From Hyperoodon ampullatus (Eukaryota > Chordata > Mammalia > Artiodactyla > Ziphiidae), in the NCBI GenBank assembly GCA_949752795.1, contig OX457065.1, forward strand, positions 3,524,501 to 3,588,500: a stretch of 64,000 nucleotides of DNA, written 5' to 3'. Below, piece by piece: positions 53,401 through 62,615 of the stretch. The notes beneath the pieces are model-generated. The model had not been told where the DNA came from and searched no databases. It was given only the letters and a program-made list of their open reading frames with translations. The position numbers were made by a program, and so were the translations under genes. Every line of letters begins with the position of its first letter. The stretch's first letter is position 1.

Positions 53401-54068
53401 AGCCGGGCCAACTTGAACTCGGGTCCCGTTAATCAAGGTCTATACCTAGAATGAGGGAGGTGTAGTTGTGCTTTAGGCTGCTCAGACCCCTCCTGGATCC
53501 TGTGTCTGGGGCTGGTTGAAAGGAACCAACCAGCTTTGGGAGGAGTCTGCAGACACCATTCTCTAAGTGGGGCTGGGGAGCTGCCGAGCTCCATCTGGAG
53601 TCTCTGCCAGCTGCCCCAGGCAGGGGAGGAGGTGGGCCGTGGGCCCAGAGGGCCAAGCTGGGCTCCAGCGGCCAGAGCACAGAGTCAGGCTCCAGCTTGG
53701 TGTGAAGGATAGCGTCAACCCACGCAGACTCAGCAGGGGTGGGGCTGGCTGACCAGTAAGGGGGCAGTTCCCTGTGCAGGGAGCCTCACCTGGAGGGTGA
53801 TGCAAGTGGTCTCCGGCATTGGGTGGGGGCTGGACTCCGCGATCCGCAGGGCCCCTCCTGCTCAGAGATGCGGCCTCCAGCGGGGAACAATGTTCCCAGG
53901 AAGCAGCAGGAACCACCACTGATTACAAATTGCTCTGTGATTTTTCTCCCGTTACCAGGGCGACAGCAGGCTGAGCATCTTAAGCAGCAGCGGGACCTTT
54001 TAAAGCCATAGATGATTTCTCTTCAGGGTCTACACCTCCTTCACTTCCCAGCCTCCCCTTAACACTGC
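53401..54068. other. Unique sequence
   Basis: Nothing is recognised. Confidence 0.5.
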
Positions 54069-54112
54069 TCCCTCCCTCCCTCCCTCCCTCCTTCCCTCTC
54101 TCCCTCCCTCTC
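54069..54112. repeat. (CCCT)n microsatellite
   Basis: CCCT tetramers with two interruptions (CTTCCCTCTC). A polypyrimidine tract. Confidence 0.95.
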
Positions 54113-54373
54113 ACCAACCCTGTACTTGGCAGTAGGGATCATACCTGTTCCCTACTCACCTTCTAAATACAGTGCCTTCTCTCTGCAATTCATGCCAAGG
54201 CTTCTTGCTCTCAGATTCTCTGGGCCTCAGTTTCTCCATCTTTAGAACGGGAAGGCCATGAGCCTGGCGACCCTCCCCATCCCCACATGTCCAAATCAGC
54301 TCACCCTGCATATCCAGCGCCAATACTTCCTCCTACAGGAAGTCTCTTGAGTGTCCGAGCCTGAGGCAAACAC
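54113..54373 (+). mobile_element. MIR/L2-like remnants
   Basis: CTCTGGGCCTCAGTTTCTCC at 54218 is a MIR core. The surrounding sequence is too diverged to delimit. Confidence 0.5.
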
Positions 54374-54397
54374 CCATTCATTCATTCATTCATTCAT
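54374..54397. repeat. (CATT)n microsatellite
   Basis: Five to six CATT units. Confidence 0.92.
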
Positions 54398-54414
54398 GTT
54401 TGCAGGCATTCATT

Positions 54415-54780
54415 ACCCTGCACTGTCCAGTGCAGTAGCCACAGGCCACATGTGGCTACTGAGTCCTTAAAATGTGGCTGGTACCATGTTTTGAAATAAT
54501 ATTGAGTTAAATAACATATTGTTAGAGTTACTTGCATCGGTTTCTTTTCACTTTTTATTTTATTTTATTTATCTTTTTTAACATCTTTATTGGAGTATAA
54601 TTGCCTTACAATGTTGTGTTAGTTTCTGTTGTTTAACAAAGTGAATCAGCTATATGTATACATATGTCCCCATATCCCTTCCCTCTTCTCACTTTTTAGA
54701 AAATTTTAAGCGAACTCTGTGGCTTGCCTTGTATTTCTGCTGGAAATGACATTGAACTAACATGTGTGACCGCAGAGTAG
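54415..54780 (-). mobile_element. hAT-type MER element, minus strand, split by an L1 tail
   Basis: CACTGTCCAGTGCAGTAGCC at the left, then CCACATGTGGCTACTGAG, GTTACTTGCATCGGTTTC and, after the L1 insertion, AAATTTTAAGCGAACTCTGTG. Same family as 42985 and 50395. The L1 fragment at 54558-54688 interrupts it and is therefore younger. Confidence 0.7.
54558..54688 (-). mobile_element. Short 5'-truncated L1 (cetartiodactyl-type 3'UTR), minus strand
   Basis: T-rich tail at the left (A-tail complement), then TTAACATCTTTATTGGAGTA, ATTGCCTTACAATGTTGTGT and AACAAAGTGAATCAGCTATA, which is the 3'UTR end of the L1 lineage common in cetartiodactyls. TSD TCACTTTTTA at 54548-54557 and 54689-54698. Only about 130 bp were copied. 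Low divergence suggests it is much younger than the other L1s here. Confidence 0.88.
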
Positions 54781-55247
54781 CAAGGACAGTAACAGCTGCT
54801 GTGGACAGAGCATGAGGACTCATTTCAGCTGACAAAACACCCTGACATGATGTCCATACCGTTAGTCTGACTGACAGGGAGAAGGGAGCGGCTTGCTGAA
54901 GGCACCTTGCTGGGTGGTTGTGCTAGGACCCCATCTCGGTGCGGGGGCTCTAGAAAACAAAGCCCCCAGATGCGGGGGTTTAAGGCAGAGACCAGGAGCC
55001 TTCAGAGCTGGGTTGCAGCTTCAGGGCGTTCAGGTTGGTAGCAATGCCAGTGGCCACCCCCGTGTCTGGGATGTCAGGTCGTGGTAAGCCCCAAGGGGGT
55101 CCTCACCAAGCCTGGAGCCCCTCCTTAACCTCATCGCCCTGAAACTCTGGCATCATCACCTCATCCGGTTGGATCTAACACCCAGGTCCCACCCGCACGT
55201 GTGCAGCTTTGTAGCAGCTTGTGTGATACCCTCATCCATGAGTAAGC
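54781..55247. other. Unique sequence
   Basis: Nothing is recognised. Confidence 0.5.
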
Positions 55248-55455
55248 TTGGTATATACAAGCTTGTGTATATGCACACATGTACACACACACATATACAC
55301 ATACATATATCCAGTGCGTGTGCACATATAATATAATCCTATACACACACATATATGGTGTGTATGTGCACGTATATACATATACACATATGTACACATT
55401 CACATAATACATGTATACATGTATATACATATGTATGTACGTACATATATAAAAT
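55248..55455. repeat. (CA)n/(TA)n alternating purine-pyrimidine tract
   Basis: About 200 bp of irregular ACAC, TATA, TGTG and GTAC alternation, with short self-complementary parts such as GTACGTAC near 55437. The 193-codon minus-strand frame 55161-55742 is a translation artefact of it. Confidence 0.9.
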
Positions 55456-56214
55456 TTGTAAAAACCATTAAAAAATGCCGTGTAAATGTCCAGACTGTGC
55501 CCTGAAGATGCCAGTTGGATGCCTGGGTAAGCCGGCTTCCATAGTTGGATGGAGGATGGAATGCTTTCTGCAGCCTCCACGGCTTTACCTGGTTCACTCT
55601 GTGTCCAGCTAGCATCTGGCTCGGTGCCTCCAGTCCCCTGGACAGGAAGAAACGGAGGCACCATATTCCTGGGACTTTGCGTCATCTCTGTGGCCAGTGC
55701 CAGGGCTGAGCACTGGTGAGGCGAGCTGGGGACCACTGGCAAGCGGGTGCGTGGGCAGGTGCGTGCGCCCTGCGGGAGCCTAAGCTCTGGCCTTCGCCAG
55801 CTCTGTGGAGACAGCTGGGCTGGCTATTCTCCATCAGCCCCTCCAGACCCCCTCGCGTCCTGGGGCTGGCCCTGGGGCTGTCCACAGCCTCCCAGCTGCC
55901 GGTCAGAGCGTGAGTGGGGCTCCCTGGCCCTCCTACAGGGCGGCAGATGGCTGCGTCCCCCAAGGCCTGTGGCTCCTGCCCGGCAGCCCACTTCTCTGCT
56001 GCTGCTGGCCCCAGGAACAGCTTTTCTGCGCCTCAGGCCTCGAGGGAACGGCTCCCCGCTGCTGCCAGCCCCCAGGTGCCTCACCATCCCTACTGATTTC
56101 TCTAGCCACTGCCCACGCCTCTGTAACTGTCCCCTGTGTTAATTACCCACTTGACGGTGCTGTCTGTTTCCTGCCAGGACCCTGCCTGATGCACCAGGCA
56201 CACCCCTTCCCATA
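55456..56214. other. Unique sequence
   Basis: No repeat or gene is recognised. Overlapping frames of about 130 codons in several frames are GC-driven. Confidence 0.5.
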
Positions 56215-56345
56215 GCTGAGTCTTGGTTTCTATAAAATGGGAGTGATTACAGGAGCTACACCTGGTTGAACAGGTTAAGTGAGAGAATTCACCCAGCGGC
56301 GTGGCCAGCCCATCACTAGTGCACGGTAAATGGCTGTTACTTAAC
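56215..56345 (+). mobile_element. MIR SINE fragment (3' half)
   Basis: GCTGAGTCTTGGTTTCTATAA, AATGGGAGTGATTACAGG, GTAAATGGCTGTTACTTA. Confidence 0.7.
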
Positions 56346-56364
56346 TGGGCCATGCGGGTGGGGA

Positions 56365-56560
56365 GGGTACAGCAGTGGTCAATAGCATGGACTCTGGAGC
56401 CAGACGGTCTGGACTCAAATTCCATCACGGGCATGTCACAGCCGTGTGACCTTGGGCAAATGACTCAGCTTCTCTGTGCCTCACCTGTAAAATGGGGGTG
56501 GTAAGTATGAGAACACCTATCACGTGAGGACTAAGCACACTTACCAGCTGGGCTGTGAGT
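56365..56560 (+). mobile_element. MIR SINE, 5' part well preserved
   Basis: GGTCAATAGCATGGACTCTGG, GTGTGACCTTGGGCAAATGA and CACCTGTAAAATGGGGGTGG give full MIR head and core order. Confidence 0.9.
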
Positions 56561-56839
56561 GCCCCTCCCTAGTGGCCATGGATGCCCACGCGTGCTGGTG
56601 AGAGGCTAAGTGCCCGTGGTCCGTGGGGTGCAGTGGGCGCCCGCCTTCATTTACACCGTAGACGCTGACAAACACGGCACATGGGGCCTCTTCCACTTCC
56701 CCAGATTCTCCTCGACTTCCTGTTCCACGCTGACGGTCGGGTGGATGTGGCCGCACGGTCCTGGAGGGTGTGTTCACGTCCTCTCCTCTCCGGGTGAGGG
56801 GTCTTGGGTGAGGGCTCTGTGGCCTCGGGGCTCTCCCGC
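56561..56839. other. Unique sequence
   Basis: Nothing is recognised. Confidence 0.5.
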
Positions 56840-57370
56840 TTCCCTCCCTCGCGTGGATGGGCGGGGCCTCCCGCAGGGCCAGCAGCATCGTGGCCCCTCC
56901 TGGGGCGGGCGCCCCCTCCCCTGTCCCGGCCGTGTAACCGGAGCCGCAGCCCGGGGAGCCAGTCCCGCGCCGGATCGCACAGGTATCAGCTGACCACCTG
57001 TGTCCCGTTTTCCTTCACACGAGGGCAGCTAACAATGGCTGACAGTCCTCACGGGGGGCCCGGCCCCCCCAGGGAGAGGCCCCTGCGAGCTATCGGGCCA
57101 CACGATCTCGCCCCTTAGAAGGCCAGCCCTCCCTGCTGACACGGCGCACAAACGGGGCCTTCACCGGCTGCCAGCGCCCGGGGAGCGGCCGGAACCCGGG
57201 CCCCCGTGCCAGCCGGGCCCGCACGGCGGCCTCTTCCCCTCCATGTGAACCTGCCTCTCCACACACCTGACCATTCTTCTCCCCTCAGCCTGGATTACAC
57301 CCCGTGAAAGCCCTTTGTTCCCGGCCCTGGACGAAACAGGGCCCGGCCCGGCGAGGGCCTGCCCTGCCCC
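56840..57370. promoter_or_regulatory. CpG-island-like block without a gene
   Basis: By hand count, 56881-57240 holds about 34 CpG in 360 bp with GC near 70%, giving an observed/expected ratio of roughly 0.75 and meeting usual island criteria. No repeat explains it. It contains E-box-like TCAGCTGACCACCTGTG near 56987. No TATA box, start codon context or spliced frame is convincing. It could be a promoter of an unrecognised (possibly noncoding) transcript, an intragenic island, or a GC-rich enhancer. Confidence 0.5.
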
Positions 57371-57999
57371 TGCCCATGGAGCCTCCTGCCCCCTGCGGCC
57401 CTCGGGCTGTGACCGGCTCGGTGGGACACCAATCCCAGGCCCAGGAGGCAGGTCGGGGTGGGGGTGGTGAGGCAGGGTGCTCGGTCGCCTCAGGTGGCCC
57501 TGATTTTGTCTCTTTCCGGCCCCCAAGATGCTGGGCTCCTTTGCTCGAGGAATTTCTCCGCAGCAGCACCTGGGAGACTGGGATTTGTGGTCCAGCGGGG
57601 CCAAGCTCTCCTGGATGAATGGGGGAAGCCTCCGGCCCTCGCTGAAGCTTCTCTTCTTCACCTGCAGGTCGGTGATGATGACGGCTGCCTGCCTCATTGC
57701 TGCAGGCCTGCCTGTTCATGCCAGCACACAGTAGGCCCTCAGCTCCCACTGGCAGCGGTGGCAACAGGCCTGGCAGCCGCACAGTCAGGTGTGAGGGTGT
57801 TCACACGGGGGCAGCGAGAAGGCCAAGCTCAGCTCCAAGCACTGGGCTTGAGACCTTCAAAGCCACACCTTTCAGGGCAGTGGGGAGGGTGGCCTGAAGA
57901 GGCCCAGTTTCAAGCCAGGACTGGCGTTTCTTGAGAGAATTCAGCCTAAGCGGCAGCCTGTCGCCAAAACAGGCTCTGAGTCTGTGGGAGAGCCAGGTC
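57371..57999. other. Unique GC-rich sequence
   Basis: No repeat is recognised. A pyrimidine-rich CTTCTCTTCTTCACCTGCAG followed by GTCGGTGATGATG at about 57650-57681 looks like a splice acceptor, but I found no exon or frame that supports one. Confidence 0.4.
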
Positions 58000-58170
58000 C
58001 TGGGAGAGCCAGACCATCCAATGCAGGAGCTGCTTGTCACGTGCGGCTACTCACATTTAAGAAAGATAAAATAAAAACTAGTTCCTCGCTCGCACGGGCC
58101 GCATTGCAAGAGCTCAGTAGCCAGGCATGGTTGTCTCTGGCAACCTGGACACTGCACAACATTCTCTGGG
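58000..58170 (+). mobile_element. hAT-type MER fragment (Charlie-like)
   Basis: GACCATCCAATGCAGGAGC, ACGTGCGGCTACTCACATTT, GTTCCTCGCTCGCACGGGCC and GAGCTCAGTAGCCAGGCATG follow a non-autonomous hAT pattern (GTAGCCAC-type core). Related to, but shorter than, the 42985 family. Confidence 0.6.
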
Positions 58171-58677
58171 GTGGCGCTGCTTTAGAGCCTGCGGAGGGTG
58201 AACCAACACACAGTTGCTGGGCACCTGCCACGTGCCAGGCCCCATCCAGGCTGTCCGTGAGCTGGCCGATCACAGGCGCCCTCCAGCCTCACTGCTGCTC
58301 TTCCCACGCGCATGTGTGGGGCATGCACTGTGCTAGCACCGGAGAGAGGGGATGCCAGCTGGGCCCTGGGCAGGCTCGCAGCAGGCAGCGGATGCATGTC
58401 GGGTAACATGGCCCTGGGGTGTGATGATCCCTGAGGGAGGTGCCGGCCGAGGGCTGGGGGCCTGGTGGGGAGGAGTCACCCCTACTGGGGCAAGGGATGC
58501 TTCAGTTTCTCTATCCCAAAATGTGCAGGATGGGCTGAGAGTGAGTTCCGAGGTTTCAGGTCTGAGTTAAGCACCCATGACTCCCACCACCAGGGTTCTG
58601 AGTGGGCCTAAGATGTGCTTCCATACCTCCGGGGACGGGGAGATCACTGCCTTCACTTTGGCAAGACACAGCCCAAC
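58171..58677. other. Unique sequence with weak MIR/L2 trace
   Basis: GGGCACCTGCCACGTGCCAGG at 58219 is MIR/L2-like. No gene is recognised. Confidence 0.45.
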
Positions 58678-58682
58678 CTAGC

Positions 58683-59131
58683 TGTGGGATACAGGATAAT
58701 GGCCCCCCACAAATGCCTGTGTCCCAATACCTGGAACCTGAATATGTTACCTTGTATGGCAAAAGGACTTTGAATATGTGAATAGATTCAGGGTCTTGAG
58801 ATGGGTGGGGGGTTGATCCTCAACTGCACAGGTGGGCCTGATGTTATCTTAATGGCTTTCTGAGGAAGGCAGGGAGCGATGTGCTCTGAAGACAGAGGAA
58901 GGAGCCAGGGGCCAAGAAGTGCAAGCGGCCACTAGAAGCTGAAAAAGCAAGGGAATGGATTCTCTTCTCAGAACCTCCAGAAGGAACCAGCCCAGCTGAC
59001 ACCTTGCCTTCAGCCCGGTAAAAGTGATTCCAGACTTCTGACCTCCAGAGCGGTAAGGGGGTAAGTCTGTGTTGTCTTAAACCGCTAAGTCTGTGGTCAT
59101 TTGTTAACAGCAGCAAGAGGAAACTAATACA
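58683..59131 (+). mobile_element. Solo MLT1-type LTR (ERVL-MaLR)
   Basis: 449 bp starting TG and ending CA, with a perfect 5-bp TSD CTAGC at 58678-58682 and 59132-59136. Interior order fits MLT1: TGTGTCCCAATACCTGG, GGTGGGCCTGATGTTATC, CCACTAGAAGCTG, GATTCCAGACTTCTGACCTC, AACCGCTAAGTCTGTGG, GGAAACTAATACA. There is no internal retroviral sequence, so it is a solo LTR left by recombination. It appears to lie at the 5' end of a MIR. Confidence 0.9.
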
Positions 59132-59197
59132 CTAGCATAATGGTCAGCATCATGGGTTTTGGCACTGGACAGAAATAGGTTTGAATACAGCTACTAC

Positions 59198-59739
59198 CTT
59201 TCCTTTTTTCTTTTTTTAAAATATTTATTTATTTATTTGGCTGCACTGGGTCTTAGTTGCGGCACGCGGGATCTTTGTTGCGGTATGTGAGATCTTTAGT
59301 TGCAGTACATGGGATCTAGTTCCCTGACTAGGGATCGAACCCCGGCCCCCTGCATTGGGAGCACGGAATCTTTTCTTTTTTTTTTTTAAAGAAGATGTTG
59401 GGGGTAGGAGTTTATTAATTAATTTATTTATTTTTGCTGTGTTGGGTCTTCATTTCTGTGCGAGGGCTTTCTCTAGTTGCGGCAAGCGGGGGCCACTCTT
59501 CATTGCGGTGCGCGGGCCTCTCACTATCGCGGCCTCTCTTGTTGCGGAGCACAGGCTCCAGACGCGCAGGCTCAGTAGTCGTGGCTCACGGGCCTAGGTG
59601 CTCCGTGGCATGTGGGATCCTCCCAGACCAGGGCTCGAACCCATGTCCCCTGCATTAGCAGGCAGATTCTCAACCACTGCGCCACCAGGGAAGCCCGGGA
59701 GCATGGAATCTTAACCACTGGACCTCCAGGGAAGTCCCC
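59198..59739 (-). mobile_element. CHR-type SINE (outer copy), minus strand, in a MIR
   Basis: TSD CAGCTACTAC at 59188-59197 and 59740-59749. The left part has the AT-rich tail (ATTTATTTATTTATTTGGC) and B-box-like GGGATCGAACCC (complement) near 59331; the right end is the complement of the GGGACTTCC head. It is split by the inner SINE (59373-59696). Confidence 0.9.
59373..59696 (-). mobile_element. CHR SINE nested in a CHR SINE, minus strand
   Basis: 324 bp with TSD GGGAGCACGGAATCTT (59357-59372) and GGGAGCATGGAATCTT (59697-59712), one difference. It ends in the complement of GGGCTTCCCTGGTGGCGCAG. It is longer than the 15146 inner copy because it keeps an extra tail portion (TTTATTAATTAATTTATTTA, GTTGGGTCTTCATTTCTG). 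Confidence 0.95.
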
Positions 59740-60041
59740 CAGCTACTACTTTTTCTGAGTGGATACTCTTGGGCAAGTGGCTCCATTTCTCTGTGCCTCC
59801 GTTTACTGTAGCTGGAAAAAGGGTCTCATAATGATACCCACCTAATAGGGTATCGTGCAAGCAGACTATTCAGAAAATGCCCCCTGTTGGCATCATTCTT
59901 ATTATCTCTTGAAAGGCAGTATGTGGTTTCTTGAGCGTGTAGTGCCCAGAACTGGACCATCTGGGCTGTAAAATTACTCATAAGGATTTCTTTATCTGTA
60001 AAATTGCAGTGGTGATGGGATGTTATTAAGATTAAATGAGG

Positions 60042-60260
60042 GGGCTTCCCTGGTGGCACAGTGGTTGAGAGTCCGCCTGCCGATGCAGGGGACACGGGTT
60101 TGTGCCCCGGTCCGGGAGGATCCCACATGCTGCGGAGCGCCTGGGCCCCTGAGCCATGGCCGCTGAGCCTGCGCGTCCGGAGCCTGTGCTCCGCAACGGG
60201 GGAGGCCACAGCAGTGAGAGGCCTTCATACTGCAAAAAAAAAAAAAAAAAAAAAAAAGAG
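60042..60260 (+). mobile_element. CHR-2-like SINE, plus strand
   Basis: Starts GGGCTTCCCTGGTGGCACAG and ends in a long A-tail followed by GAG. Target AGATTAAATGAG lies on both sides (60029-60040 and 60261-60272). It shares its site with the next SINE. Confidence 0.95.
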
Positions 60261-60272
60261 AGATTAAATGAG

Positions 60273-60592
60273 GGACTTCCCTGGTGGCACAGTGGTTAGG
60301 AATCCGCCTGCCAATGTGGGGGACACGGGTCCAATCCATGGTCTGGGAAGATCCCACATGCTGCGGAGCAACTAAGCCCGTGCGCCACAACTGCTGAGCC
60401 CGCGTGCCACAACTACTGAAGCCCGTGTGCCTAGAGCCCATGCTCTGCAACAAGAGAAGCCACCGCAATGAGAAGCCCGCGCACTGCAATGAAGAGGAGC
60501 CCCCGCTTGCCGCAACTAGAGAAAGCCCGCGTGCAGCAACGAAGACGCAACGCAGCCAAAAATAAATAAATAAAAATAAATAAACTAAAAAA
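60273..60592 (+). mobile_element. Full-length CHR-1-like SINE, plus strand
   Basis: 320 bp: GGACTTCCCTGGTGGCACAG head, GCCACAACTGCTGAGCCCG and CACAACTACTGAAGCCCG internal repeats, CCCGCTTGCCGCAACTAG, and a (AATAA)n tail. Target AGATTAAATGA lies on both sides (60261-60271 and 60593-60603). More diverged than the CHR-2-like copies, hence older. Confidence 0.94.
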
Positions 60593-60690
60593 AGATTAAA
60601 TGAAATATTCTGCATACCTCACTAAGAATAGTGCCTGGCCCCTGGTAAGCATTAAATCAACGCTAATTATTATTATTGATGTTATTGTAC

Positions 60691-61174
60691 TCCCAGCCCC
60701 AGCACCCCATCCTGGGGGCCCCATGGGCGTAGCTGAGCGTGTGGCCAGGAAGCCTGCTGGGCAGTGCCCTGCCCGGGGGACGGGCAGGATGAGGGTCTGG
60801 CCGGGCCTGGCTGTCTGCATCTCTGCTTGCTCTGCCCTGCGCCCCTCAAGCTGTCCAAACACGGGCTGGGCGCCCGAGGAGGACTCCCAAGGAGCAGCCC
60901 TGGGAAAGGCTGGCTGTCCACAGTGCACGGCTGGAGGAAGTGGCCCTTGTTTGCTTTCCTGCAGCCCCGGGAGCTTCCTTCCCTCTGCGTGTTTGCTTTA
61001 CTTCCCAGCAGCTGTCTGCTGTGGAGGGCTGGCCACCCAGTGGACCCGGGCCCTGGAGCCCCAGATGCTTCCAGAGCTGCAGAGGCCGCTCAGAACAGCT
61101 CAGCCCCTGGTCTCAGCTCCCAGATTCGGCTCTTGGATTCCTGGCCATTGAGACGAGTTGTAAAGCAGCTGAAG
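60691..61174. other. Unique GC-rich sequence
   Basis: Frames of 183 and 156 codons on the plus strand (60600-61151, 60764-61234) overlap each other and minus-strand frames and have no domain. The first one starts inside the MIR. No gene is supported. Confidence 0.5.
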
Positions 61175-61330
61175 CCAGCATTGCCGAGCACCCACTGTGT
61201 GCCAGGCCCCCTTTGCAGCAGTCCACGTAGGTGAGCTCCTTGGACCCTCCCTGGGACACTTTGAGCTGGTTCCTTCTGTCCCCATCGACAAGCCAGGAAA
61301 CCGAGGCGCAGAGCCACCAGGCCGAGCACC
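61175..61330 (-). mobile_element. MIR SINE fragment, minus strand
   Basis: GAGCACCCACTGTGTGCCAGG, GGTGAGCTCCTTGGACCC, AAGCCAGGAAACCGAGGCGC. Confidence 0.78.
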
Positions 61331-62149
61331 CAAGTTCTCACCACTCTTGGGAGTTGGATGTTATCTCCAGGAACCTCGATCCAAAGCCGCCCGCTCTGTG
61401 TGGCCGCCCCGGAGCTTTAACATAGAATCAGAGGCTCAGAATGACGTTATCAGAGCATTTTAAAGCAGAGTCGTACGATACAGGAATCCGCCGATGGAAA
61501 TTCTCAATGGTGTTACAAGATCTTGTAGTAAACTCGGAGATCCTTATTCACAGCCTCGTTACGTCTCACTACCGGGAGCCCCTGGATGTCCTGCGGTCCC
61601 CCTCCTGCTCAGTCCCTCGTAGGATGCATCTTCTTGCACGGCCCCACTGTGGGGCTCTCCCACCTCCCCAGCCCGCATGTCCTCCTAGCAGCCTGCCTCC
61701 TGTCTCCCCTTCCTACTTGCCTGCATAAATCATCACCCCTGCCTCTGAACATCTGGTGACAAACAGTGGCAGTGATTCTACAAGGCTGTGCATTTCTTGT
61801 GTGTATTTCACAGGGCCTTCCCTGGGGAGGATGGGGGAGTGTCATCCTGAGGCTGAGGCCGCTCTGGTTCCCTCAGCAGACCCCACCCCCGCTTCAGATC
61901 ATGGCTGTGAAGGAACCTCATGCAGGTCTCAGCCGGGATCAGCCTGCAGTAGGTTTGTACAAAAATAAAAGCTGCGAGTGGGGACAAATGAAAGGTCGTC
62001 CAGGGCAACTCAGATGTTGATGGAGGAGCCCCTGTCAGCGGCACCCTGTCGAGTGGTGGTTTAAAAATCCGTTGAATTCCTCCAGCAAAGGAAAGCTCAC
62101 TACCTCAGGGCTGATCCAGGGTCATCCTAGGGGATGATCAACCCCCTTC
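61331..62149. other. Unique sequence, partly candidate conserved noncoding
   Basis: 61430-61620 is AT-richer, keeps several CpGs (ATGACGTTATC with a CRE-like TGACGT, GAGTCGTACGATAC, CCTCGTTACGTCTCAC) and matches no repeat, so it may be a small regulatory block. The rest is unassigned; no gene. Confidence 0.35.
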
Positions 62150-62615
62150 CTGGGAAACCCCCACCATTTGACCCAGAAACCCCACTTCTAGGAGGCAGCC
62201 TTACAGCAAGGCTCACACCAGCGTAGAAAGGTCAGTGTTCAGGGGTCTTTGTTACCGTGTTGTTTGTGATGGTGGAAAAGTGCACAGAGCCCTTTCCTGT
62301 GTCTGTCATCAGGAGGCTGATGAAATCGTTTGGGTCCCTCCGTGCCATGAGATACTCTATGGCTGCTTAAAAGAAGGAGGTAAGTCTGCGTACATGGATG
62401 GTGAAGTTAGCGGAACAGCCTGGGAAACAGGCCCGGGGTGGGGTGGAGATGAGGATGTGCATGTCCGTGTTCACGGAGACACAGTGCAGTCCTGGGGCTT
62501 CCCTCCCGGGAGTAGGATTTTGGAGGAGACATGCATATTTCCACCTTTTACTTTAGACACTTCTGTGTGTTTTTAAACCAGGGAACAAGTATTAACTTTT
62601 GTTATTGAAGATATA
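62150..62615 (+). mobile_element. L1M 3' end, plus strand
   Basis: CATTTGACCCAGAAACCCCA, GTGTTGTTTGTGATGGTGG, CATGAGATACTCTATGGCTG and TTAACTTTTGTTATTGAAG follow the ORF2 C-terminus and 3'UTR of an old L1M. 5'-truncated and diverged. Confidence 0.75.

Larger units (their letters stand above)
59127..59860 (+). mobile_element. MIR SINE, interrupted
   Basis: The head at 59132-59197 (CTAGCATAATGGTCAGCATC, TTTTGGCACTGG) continues after the SINE at 59740-59860 (CTCTTGGGCAAGTGGC, TTCTCTGTGCCTCCG). The two pieces join across the 10-bp TSD of the CHR SINE. Confidence 0.85.
59985..60690 (+). mobile_element. MIR SINE 3' part, interrupted by two SINEs
   Basis: TTCTTTATCTGTAAAATTGC at 59990, then after both SINEs GCATACCTCACTAAGAATAG and GTGCCTGGCCCCTGGTAAGC to 60690. 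Both SINEs sit within AGATTAAATGA. Confidence 0.85.

Noticed and set aside
55161..55742. 193-codon minus-strand frame rich in Tyr, Val and Cys
   Set aside because: It translates the CA/TA alternating tract.
57161..57697. 178-codon minus-strand frame beside the CpG-rich block, and a splice-acceptor-like CTTCACCTGCAG on the plus strand
   Set aside because: No known domain, no matching donor or exon, and the frame extends through high-GC sequence. Not enough for a gene call.
60600..61151. 183-codon plus-strand frame
   Set aside because: It starts inside a MIR and runs into GC-rich unique DNA; no homology recognised.
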